Positions 55,483-64,000 of a DNA stretch of 64,000 nt are shown here, in pieces. The notes under the pieces were generated by a model that was not told the DNA's origin, did not search any database, and saw only the letters and a list, made by a program, of their open reading frames with translations. The position numbers and the translations under genes are program-made. Positions within the stretch are counted from its first letter, which is position 1, and every line of letters begins with the position of its first letter. The DNA comes from Calycina herbarum (lineage: Eukaryota > Ascomycota > Leotiomycetes > Helotiales > Pezizellaceae): contig LLEY01000188.1 of the NCBI GenBank assembly GCA_001414485.1, positions 48,825 to 112,824 on the forward strand, written 5' to 3'.

Positions 55483-57137
55483 TTAATAACTCTCTGCCTT
55501 CTCAAGTCGAGCACCCTCCAACTCGCCTTGAGCACCAAGTAACTTGACATTGCCCTTTCCATCCTCCCTCCACTTTGCCAAAAACTTATCAATCCGTCCC
55601 CTCGTCCCCTCGTCATCCTTGACCAACAAAACAACCGCATCATAACCTCCCGCCCCAGGAACAACCCCGCCAACGACCCCCTTTACCTCAGTGAGCGCAT
55701 CCAAAAGCTGAGTCTGCTCAGGAGGCTCAATTGGAACACCAGAGAGCTTACTCATCTCCCGAATTTTCTCTCTGATAGCAGCAAAAGCCTTCGTGGTCTC
55801 GCCTAAATTGTCGGGGGATGAAAGACATTTTGCCAACCTCTCATTCCGAACTTGCAACTCATCCCAAAGAGCTTTCGAAACCTCAGGGTTAGCAGAGCGC
55901 CAAGCAAGAACCTTCTTCACCATCCCCACAGTCTCAGATCCACAATCAACATCACACATGATAAGCTTAAAACCCCCCGGAATCGTCACACTATTCGGCG
56001 CTATCTCCGTATCCCATTTTGATCCCTCGGTGGTCGATGTGTTTTCCACGAGCTTCTTCACTCTCGTGGCGAAACCTGGAGTTCCAGGGGTGCCGAGAGA
56101 AGAAAGAATGGAGGGGGAGAAACGACGATAAATACAAGTCCCATAAACCGCCGCCGCAACATCAAAACCACTCCCCACCTTCCCCTGCGCAGCACAATGA
56201 GCTGCTTGGGACAAATTGTGCAGGATTGATTGGCCAGCTGGCGTTGAGAGGTCAAATTTTGAGCGAGGGAGATAGTGGGTTAGGAGGGCACCGGTGAAGG
56301 ATGTCACGAGGGCGGCGGAGGAGCCGAGACCGGTTTTGTGCGCGGCTTTGAGGGTTACGGCGAAGTCGGAGAAACGGGAGTTGGGTGTTATGGTGGTGCT
56401 GGAGGGGTTGGAGTAGTAGGAGGAGTCGGCTAGGATTGTAAGTTTGGCTGGTTTGAGGGTTTTGGTGGGGGGGAGGATGGTGGAGATGTAGGTTAGGGCG
56501 TAGAGGAGGGCGGTTTCGACGAAGGGGTTGCGGGAGGGGGGCGTGGTTGTAACGCTGGTGTGGTGTGAGTTTTTGGAAAAAGATATTGGAAAGAAAGTAA
56601 AGTCAATTGCTGATGAACTAGTAAGTGGAATTGGGAAGGGATGATTTGTAAATGGTTCAGTACGAGAGAAACAAAAAACAGAGGAACCAGAGAAAAAGAG
56701 GAGGACATAGAAGTACGAATACAAGAAACAACTACAGGATTGACTCATGGAATAATGACAATACATCTTGACCAACGCAACCTTAGTCTGATAATGAAGT
56801 CTTCGTGTTACTACACGTGACAAGAGAAGAAAAGGGGAGAGGTTCTGCTGAGTAGCCTTGGACAAAAGGAGAAGTGCTCGTACCCATGTAATTGAGTGAC
56901 ATCCACACCTCCTTGTTCCCTCGTCAGGTGATAACCATAGATCCAAGCAGCCTCTCGAAACTGGGGACTCTGCACGACAATCTCTGAGAGCTCGACGCCC
57001 GAGCTGGTATCGATGTGGCTGACGACGACATGGATCCTCGCACTGAGACCAAAGACCAGCGCCGTGTAGGCACGATCCAATACCAGGTAGCCGCCTGCCA
57101 GAAAGACTTTTCCTGGAGCAGAGACGGCTGTAGCCAT
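55483..57137 (-). CDS. ERG8: Phosphomevalonate kinase
   Basis: Two exons on the minus strand, 57137-56884 and 56554-55483, give about 441 residues. The start reads MATAVSAPGKVFLAGGYLVLD, the first GHMP-kinase motif. Exon 2 has NPFVETALLYALTYI, KTGLGSSAALVTSFTGALL (the GLGSSAA phosphate-binding motif), GKVGSGFDVAAAVYG, and PGAGGYDAVVLL near the end. The enzyme makes diphosphomevalonate in the ergosterol pathway in the cytosol. The intron is ~329 nt (GTACGA/ACCAG), unusually long for this window; an extra small exon inside it cannot be excluded, but exon 2 could read open upstream without one. Length agrees with family members of 430-480. Confidence 0.9.
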
Positions 57138-57230
57138 TGTTGGTGAGGGGTGGGTAGAATGGAGGGGTGGGATTCCCAGATTTCGATCGAGGGTTTAGCC
57201 CTGATGGACGATTCCTGGAAGAGCCGAGTG

Positions 57231-57270
57231 ATTACTGCTTATTACTGCTTATTACTGCTTATTACTGCTT
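57231..57270. repeat. Four exact copies of ATTACTGCTT
   Basis: Four perfect 10-bp units ~100 bp upstream of the ERG8 start codon; a young repeat and a possible variable promoter element. Confidence 0.9.
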
Positions 57271-58717
57271 TGGGAAGCTGAGATGCTGTTGCTGGGATAC
57301 CGAGTTTGTATTTTGGTGTTGTTGCGTGTAATATTTGCACATGTGCCTTTCCTGGACCTTGTACCTGGTTCTTATCTGATGGAATGATAATTGATCAATT
57401 TCCCAGATCAATGCAGCAGTGCGTGGCACGAAATCCCAAGATTGGTTGATCTGGTTGGAAGAAGAAAGGTGGTTGAGTCAGCCGGGTCTATCTTTGCACC
57501 GTACAGGGTCGTTGTGGCCAAAAGAAAAGACCGGTATATCTTGGTGGCTGCTTGGTGGTGGTGTGGTGTTTGGTGTTGGTGGTGTTTTAGCGTAGCCTCG
57601 CCTTGTAGCCAAACGGAAGAGAGCCTGGTGGCCCTGGCCCTGCCCTGGCCCTGGCCCTTGGTGTCTCTAAATCTCTAAATCCGAGAAGCCGACCCTTCGG
57701 CCGACGCGGCTTTTAGATATTTTCGAGGTTCCGCAAGCTTCCATCCAAAGCCTCGGAAACTCGGGAGCTGAACCAGCATCTTCAGACGTGGAGAAATAAG
57801 GAATATCGACCAGGGAGTAAGCTCCAAGCGAACCATTCACCTGCCCCCCACGCCATCTCTCCCGACAATTTTTCGCTGATGACTCTTAGGAACCCTGGTC
57901 TATCCGTTTTGGGAGCTGCTTCCAAACGTCCATTGGGCGGGCCCGTCTTTGAACATATTAGATATTGCGGAGCCGTTGCGATGCGACCCACGCGACTGTG
58001 AACTTTTTCCGTCATCAAGAATTAATTCCCTTCCCCCTAAACAGACCACCATCCTAACAAACCACCAATCTTCTTCCTGCGACAAACATTGCGCCGTTCT
58101 TTTGTCATCCGTCTTTTTCTCGCCCAATTGAACATCTGACGCGACTGTCGTCCTAATACTGGTACCTCGCTCACTCTACAGTAGCGCATCCTGGACCTGG
58201 ACTCTTAGCTTCATACACGTACAGCTAGCTGCATGTGAAGCTGACACCCAATCCCGCATTCAGACTCGACTCGTCATCATTAGTGCGCCTACGAGGAAAA
58301 TACTGAAGGCACCAAAGTTGGCCTTGACTTGTTCAAGTACACCTTAGGCTCTCGCCTTCTTCTCCAACTTCCAATTCTTCTTTTCTCACGCCACCCACCA
58401 CAGCAGAGAAATCGCTTCACTCATCAGGAGCTTCAACATCCGTTCGCTTTAACATCCGTTCGCTTTTACCCTCCCACCCACAATCACCCCTCAATTATTA
58501 TCAGCGCGTTTGTTTGACGGCCCGGCTGTCAAATGAACCTGCAATTGCTACTAAATTGAGACCTCACTGTAAGTCCCCCATCTTTCCTCAAACACCGTGA
58601 ATCCGGTTCGCGCCTCAGAAACACAAGGTGAAAGATGGAGAGAAATCATCCGATTGCTGACCACTCCTCCGGGACACAGTCTCCTCTCCAATTCTTGAGA
58701 GGCCCAACCATCACTAA
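57271..58717. other. Divergent intergenic region
   Basis: About 1.4 kb with the promoters of ERG8 and the PPR gene. Frames at 57391, 57782, 58329 and 58635 show nothing recognisable. A CCTGGCC repeat lies around 57635-57658. Confidence 0.45.
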
Positions 58718-61700
58718 ATGCCAATTCCTCACCTCTACTCCAATCTCGCACGTCAAGGACTTGCAAAATCCATCACCCACGGTTACGCCCAATCCGTCGT
58801 TGCTGCCACTCACCCTCAGGCATATGCAAACCATAATCGTAACTCGCGTTTCGGCTTAAATCGTCGTCAGAGCAAAGTCGGTCCCCGACAATACCTATTC
58901 CAAAATGCCTTCCATAGCAGCACTCAGTCGACGAGTTCTATAGTGCAGGAGACTCAGAAGGTCGAGGTAGGAAAGAGCGATGGGGGTTTAGACGCCTATT
59001 TCGAGGCCTATAAGAAGCACCAAGCCGCGGGAGAGACAGAGAAGGAATGGACCCAGTTTCAATTTACAAAGCTCCTTGAATGGAAGCCTACAATTCAGGT
59101 GGATGCCGAAGGTCAAAGCCAATCAAGTGGCAAAGATGGCAAGGTCGCGCAGGAGGAACCACCGAAGCAGGTGGAGAGAGCTTTCAGCGCGAGTGTCGTC
59201 GATGACATGAAAAAGGTGGATTTCGAGGCTGCAGAGGAAGCTGCGCTCGCTGAAATTGATGCTGCCATTGAAAAGGAGATCAAGTCAAGAAGTGACCAGG
59301 CTATCTTCGAGGCAGAATTGAGTGTGGTTGCTGCAAGAGTACCAACCCCACCAATTGCCCGTGATCAATCCCCAGCCATTTCAACCACCGAGTCGAGCTT
59401 CAACAAGACCCCAACAAGTTCTTTCAGCAGTCTTACTTCTGCATCGGCATCTGACCTTCAATCACAAAGCTATGCCGACCATCTTACCAAGTTGTCGAAC
59501 TCTCAAAGATATACTGAAATTCCAGCTGTCTTTGAGGCCATGCTTGTAGCCGGCATTCAGCCTACCGCTGTCGCCTACAATGCGCTTCTCGATGCAGCCA
59601 TCAACCTTCCAGCTGAGCGAATTCAAGTTGTCCCCAAGGCACTTGATGTCTACTCTGACATGCTCCGGCGCAAGGTTCTTCCAAACACGTCAACATACAA
59701 CACACTCATCACCCTACTTTCTTCCCGATCACTCGAGGTTTCTTCACTGAAACAGTCGTTAGAGGAGAAGCGTGTCCGATTTGGTGGTATGGAAGAGGCT
59801 GGTAAATTCATGTTCCCATCAAATGAGTTTGAATTTGCTATTCTTGCCGAGGATGACAGACTTGACTTGGCTGTTCGATTGTTTGAGGCATCAATCACTT
59901 ACCGCAAGGATCGTGCTTACCCACCAGAGACATACCACAGACTGATTCAAGCTTGTTCTGCAGCTGGAAGAGTTCCAGAGATGATTCGCCTTTATGATCA
60001 CATGGAATCGAGCAATATTGTACCGCTGGCCGCTACATTCCCACCCATGATCAAGGGATTTACTCAGACTGGTGATCTTAGCAGTGCTGTTGAATGTTAC
60101 AATGAGTATAAACAACTTGCTGTTTCAAACGACAAGGGAGAGCTTGAGCTCAAAGATCGCCGAGATGGTGAAATTTATGCGTCTGTTGTCAAGGCTTACA
60201 TCACCTCGGATCGAGTTGAAGGTGCCAACAGATTTTACAACAGAATCTTGAAGGAATATGGATCAAATTCCATGTCGGTCAAGGACGCCATTATTGATGG
60301 TGGATTTGTTTCCGGCATGTTGGAACGTGGTTTACTCACTGAAGCTCTTAACTGGGCTGAGGGATTGAGCAACAACAACAAGGCCGTCGCCATGAGCAAG
60401 ATTGCTACTGTGGCAGCCGATAAGGGAGACAAATTAATTGCAGTTACAGCATTCGCAAATGTGCCTGCAGGATTCAATGGAATCGCTACTCCAGCAATGG
60501 CCATGCTCGCACTCAGCGTTCGTGCTGGTGATGTTTCAGCTGCTCAAAGATACTGGCACGTTCTTTCTCACCCAGAGATGCAGGTCTCATCTTCATTCAT
60601 TGAGCCAGCCGCCATGTACGCTGTCGCCATGATCGGATCTGGGCAAGTCAATGAGGGGCTTTCCCAATCCGAGCAAATGTTTTCTCGTATTCGAATGACT
60701 GCTGCTGAAAACAATATTCATCTTGGCGACGAGATTGAGGAAGGTGTTGAGTTGATCAACAAGTTCATGACTGTTCATGGAATTGCTGATCATCGTGAAA
60801 TGGCACCTGAAGTTTCTTTTCAACAAAACTTCACCCCAATCACATACCCAGCTGCACCAACTTACGAGGATACTTTCGACCCTTACGCTGCATCCACTGA
60901 TTTCAAGGGTTCGGCTCTCATCGCTGATCAGCTCGAGCGTGGCAATGGTGGCCGAGCCAAGGTTTCTCGCCTGAATGAAGCTCTGGGTAGATTCAGAAAC
61001 ATGCGTCGAGCCGGTCGTCATCCACGATACATTACCTATGCTAAGCTCATTTCTGCTGCCGCAAGAGACGAGCGAATGAACTTGATTCATGACATTCTTG
61101 GCATGGCTCGATCCGATATCCCATTGCTTCCTCAGTACTCCGTTGTTCGATATGGCTGGGTTTCAATTCTCGATGCTATGGTTGGAGCTTGTCTCACTCT
61201 TGGCAACCGAACTTTGGCTGCCCAATACCACCAAGAGCTTCTCGATATGGGAGCATCACCAACCGCCAACACCTTCGGACTGTACATTACCACATTGAAG
61301 GAATCCACCAAGACCTTTGATGAGGCTACCGAGGCTGTCAAGATTTTCCACCGTGCCAAGTCTGAGGGTGTTGAACCATCTTCTTTCTTGTACAATGCCC
61401 TCATTGGTAAACTTGGAAAGGCTCGTCGTATTGATGACTGCCTCTTCTACTTTGCCGAGATGAGAAGCCTTGGTATTCGACCAACCAGTGTTACCTACGG
61501 AACCATCGTCAACGCCCTTTGCCGAGTCAGTGATGAGAAGTTTGCTGAAGAGTTGTTTGAGGAAATGGAGTCGATGCCAAACTACAAGGCACGACCAGCT
61601 CCATACAACAGCTTGATGCAATTCTTCCTTACTACCAAGCGTGACAAGGCCAAGGTTCTCGCTTACTACGAACGAATGAAGAGCAAGGGAATTCAGCCAA

Positions 61701-62290
61701 CCAACCATACCTTCAAACTCCTTGTCGACACTCACGCTACTCTTGAGCCAGTCAACATGGAGGCTGCCGAAGCCATTCTTGACATCATTCGCAGCACTGG
61801 TCAAAAGCCAGAGGCTGTCCATTATTCTTCTTTGATCCACGCCAAGGGTTGTGTCATGCACGATATGGAAGGCGCTCGAACAGTCTTCGACTCTGTCGTT
61901 GCCGATCCATCAATCCGTCCTCAAGCTTGTCTCTACCAAGCCCTCTTCGAATCCATGGTTGCCAACCACAAGGTAGCCGAAACCGAACCAGTCCTCCGTG
62001 ATATGTCCTCGAGACGTGTTGAGATGACACCATACATCGCCAACACCCTCATCCACGGCTGGGCCAACCTGATGAACATCGACAAGTGTAAGTCTATCTT
62101 TGCATCAGTCGGTCGCGAGAAGCGTGAGCCAAGCACATACGAAGCTATGACTAGAGCCTACCTCGCGGTCGAAGATAGACAGAGTGCCAAGGGAGTCGTC
62201 CAGGAGATGTTGAGCCGGGGGTACCCTGGTGCTGTCTCCAACAAGATTCTCGAATTGCTGGGAGGTGGAAACGCTGAGAACACTGCTTAA
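58718..62290 (+). CDS. Mitochondrial pentatricopeptide-repeat protein (CYA-5/PET309-like)
   Basis: A single ORF of 1190 residues. The N terminus is basic and lacks acid (LNRRQSKVGPRQYLFQNAF, followed by Ser/Thr), a mitochondrial presequence. From ~residue 250 on come many PPR units: PTAVAYNALLDAAIN, PNTSTYNTLITLLSS, PPETYHRLIQACSAAGRVPE, EPSSFLYNALIGKLGKARRI, RPTSVTYGTIVNALCRVSDE, QPTNHTFKLLVDTHAT and others to the C terminus. PPR helices bind organellar RNA. Length and architecture suggest the fungal CYA-5/Pet309 group, needed for COX1 mRNA stability or translation, but other mitochondrial PPR proteins (for example PPR5 types) are possible. An acidic linker (DVEAAEEAALAEIDAAIE-like) precedes the repeats. 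No intron. Confidence 0.85.
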   Translation: MPIPHLYSNLARQGLAKSITHGYAQSVVAATHPQAYANHNRNSRFGLNRRQSKVGPRQYLFQNAFHSSTQSTSSIVQETQKVEVGKSDGGLDAYFEAYKKHQAAGETEKEWTQFQFTKLLEWKPTIQVDAEGQSQSSGKDGKVAQEEPPKQVERAFSASVVDDMKKVDFEAAEEAALAEIDAAIEKEIKSRSDQAIFEAELSVVAARVPTPPIARDQSPAISTTESSFNKTPTSSFSSLTSASASDLQSQSYADHLTKLSNSQRYTEIPAVFEAMLVAGIQPTAVAYNALLDAAINLPAERIQVVPKALDVYSDMLRRKVLPNTSTYNTLITLLSSRSLEVSSLKQSLEEKRVRFGGMEEAGKFMFPSNEFEFAILAEDDRLDLAVRLFEASITYRKDRAYPPETYHRLIQACSAAGRVPEMIRLYDHMESSNIVPLAATFPPMIKGFTQTGDLSSAVECYNEYKQLAVSNDKGELELKDRRDGEIYASVVKAYITSDRVEGANRFYNRILKEYGSNSMSVKDAIIDGGFVSGMLERGLLTEALNWAEGLSNNNKAVAMSKIATVAADKGDKLIAVTAFANVPAGFNGIATPAMAMLALSVRAGDVSAAQRYWHVLSHPEMQVSSSFIEPAAMYAVAMIGSGQVNEGLSQSEQMFSRIRMTAAENNIHLGDEIEEGVELINKFMTVHGIADHREMAPEVSFQQNFTPITYPAAPTYEDTFDPYAASTDFKGSALIADQLERGNGGRAKVSRLNEALGRFRNMRRAGRHPRYITYAKLISAAARDERMNLIHDILGMARSDIPLLPQYSVVRYGWVSILDAMVGACLTLGNRTLAAQYHQELLDMGASPTANTFGLYITTLKESTKTFDEATEAVKIFHRAKSEGVEPSSFLYNALIGKLGKARRIDDCLFYFAEMRSLGIRPTSVTYGTIVNALCRVSDEKFAEELFEEMESMPNYKARPAPYNSLMQFFLTTKRDKAKVLAYYERMKSKGIQPTNHTFKLLVDTHATLEPVNMEAAEAILDIIRSTGQKPEAVHYSSLIHAKGCVMHDMEGARTVFDSVVADPSIRPQACLYQALFESMVANHKVAETEPVLRDMSSRRVEMTPYIANTLIHGWANLMNIDKCKSIFASVGREKREPSTYEAMTRAYLAVEDRQSAKGVVQEMLSRGYPGAVSNKILELLGGGNAENTA

Positions 62291-64000
62291 TTTTGCAGAA
62301 GCTTGTCGCATTTTTCCGCCTTCTTTTTTTCCTGCCGCATTCAACTTTTTTTGATGCACTCACAAATACCTATTTTTTCCTTTGTTGGCTTGTTTAATTG
62401 ATACCCGTGCCTTTTTTTGCACACCACACAATTCGAGAGTTGGCTTGGGTATCGGGTCGTTTTCGATCGGCCCGCTTTTTCCTATGTTTTCACAAAATGA
62501 TTTTGCTTTTATTTTCATTTTGCTCTGTTACGTGTATAACATCGAGCTTCGGCGTTGGGGGTAAACTGGGTAATATCTTCAAAATGGAGTTTTTGCCAGG
62601 TGGGGGATAACGGCCGATGTGTGTGGACTATTTTTTTTTTTAAATGTCGGATGGCATCCTTTTCAAAGACAAATCTCAACTCTTCTATGCGATTAGAGAA
62701 AATGGCAGGTGGTGGGGGGTTCTGTTTGTTCATTAGAATGGTGGATGGATGGGATTTTGCGTGGTGGGAGGATGGGGTTGGGGGATAGATGGGAAGGGAA
62801 ACGGGAAGAGAAGCAACTCGACCACCTGCATGGATAAAAATGTATGATACCACTTAAGATTAAGGAACAATGAATAAGATTTTGTTCTACCACTTTTTTT
62901 TGGTCTTCTTAGACGTGTGTGATGTGTGAGAGGGTTTAGTGTGATGGTTTGCTTGCTCGACGTTGCGTGGGATGTGTGTACATGGGCTTGTGGTGGACGG
63001 CAGTAAATTAACAACTCGTCATTCCAACTTTCTAGGAAAATCCAAGCCATTAACCCAGAGGATCTGGGGGAATTGAAGGGGGATAATGTTTTAAATTGTT
63101 CTAGGTGTTTAGGGTAATTGAGTTGAATTACCCTAGATGGTTGGGAGAACGAAGCTGATGTATTTACTTGCTCCGTCGCGGCGTGGCGTGGCGTGGCGTG
63201 GCGTTGTTCGGTGTAGGTATATCCAAGTAAAGGACATTATCCCAAATAGTCTAGGATAACCACAATTAAAAGAAGGTGACTTACATGAATTGAGAATTGA
63301 GATTCGGCTCCTCTTTCATTTCTCTTGACGTACAGTATCTTTTTTGGAACAAGATTGTTTAGGGGACGTGGGTTGGTGAGGGGGTTATGGCTGAATCGAG
63401 GGACACGGGGGTATTGGGGGGGGGGGGGGGCACTTTCTAGAATTGTCCCCTAAACTTCTGGATGATGAAAGATGATGTACGGTGTACGGTTTAATATTTA
63501 TCATTTAAGCTCCTTGTGGGGTCGTTGAATTGCATTTTTTTCTTCTTTTCCTCTCCTCCGAGTTTTGTGCGGATTTGAATGGGTGGGTGGGAGTTGTGGT
63601 TCTTTGCTGTTGTTGACTGGTTACGCATTCTTCCTGGGTGGGTGAGGGTGAGTGAAATGAGGTACTAGTAGGGAAAACTTGAGAGGACTGTGAGAAGAAG
63701 GTGTGGGGGGTATATATACCGCCTTCTGAGATTACAGAGATGAGGTGAGAATGGGAATAGACATTTATTAGTATCACGCCTATGTTGCGCGGGGGGTTTG
63801 GACCCCTTTTTTCCTTTTTTCTTTTTTTCTTTTTCTTTTTTTTTTGTTGGTATATAAACACTGAGAATTTCTGGAAGATTTCGAGAGGTTTGGGAAAGAG
63901 GTTTGTTTTGTTGTTGTGAGAAAAGGGGACTGAGGTGTTTCGGGACTTCGAGGTTGTTTAGCCGTCGATTATCTTTTTGCTGTCTGGGGGGGGTTTGAAG
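62291..64000. other. 3' flank and intergenic region to window end
   Basis: About 1.7 kb, no gene recognised. It holds a TIR element copy, GTGGC repeats (63180-63204), a run of 15 G (63416-63430) and a long T-rich tract (63805-63845). Confidence 0.45.
62997..63175. repeat. GCGGCAGT-family TIR element, diverged copy
   Basis: Starts GACGGCAGTAAATTAAC and ends near TATTTACTTGCTCCGTCG, with the internal ATTCCAACTTTCTAGG found in the copy at 1641. About 180 bp. Confidence 0.6.

Overview
The window reads as nuclear DNA of a filamentous ascomycete (Pezizomycotina; class Leotiomycetes is my guess, from general character only). The reasons are short introns of about 45-60 nt with GT-AG borders, and a gene set of fungal type: a two-finger SreA-like GATA factor, Mia40, Clp1, Arb1, a 2EXR protein and a secreted FAD oxidase with bicovalent-flavin motifs. 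Genes are separated by AT-rich stretches that hold worn transposon pieces. I rebuilt exon joins by reading frame and splice signals; all of them are inferred.

Layout. 0.4-5 kb: a Pmp3-like membrane protein, a small three-exon gene and a small secreted cysteine protein, with two short inverted-repeat elements. 5.4-6.9 kb: two terminal-inverted-repeat (TIR) elements, one carrying a younger palindromic element. 7-11.3 kb: a 1029-residue protein built of four related domains; two more decayed domains follow its stop codon. 11.5-20.7 kb: CLP1, an inositol polyphosphate kinase, ARB1 and a prolyl-4-hydroxylase-like oxygenase. 20.8-23 kb: more TIR elements and a hAT transposase relic. 23.8-28.3 kb: a 2EXR protein and three tandem paralogues of an unknown small-protein family. 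29.8-32.3 kb: thiamine pyrophosphokinase and MIA40. 32.7-37 kb: broken genes, a phosphotransferase relic and a small three-exon gene. 38.9-45.4 kb: secreted aldose 1-epimerase, a TIR element, a secreted FAD oxidase and an F-box-like protein. 46-46.6 kb: two tRNA-like genes with long insertions in the anticodon loop. 49.4-51.3 kb: SreA-like iron regulator, followed by 4 kb without genes but with diverged repeats. 55.5-57.1 kb: phosphomevalonate kinase. 58.7-62.3 kb: a large mitochondrial PPR protein.

The housekeeping genes do not form a pathway cluster. Two themes are visible: mitochondria (MIA40, the PPR protein) and small-molecule metabolism (ERG8, THI80, IPK). ARB1 belongs to the RNAi-heterochromatin machinery. 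The least explained parts are the A-B domain repeat protein with its truncated third module, the tandem YHYSN family with its intron loss and Yae1-like tail, the tRNA-like pair, and two small gene families interrupted by in-frame stops.
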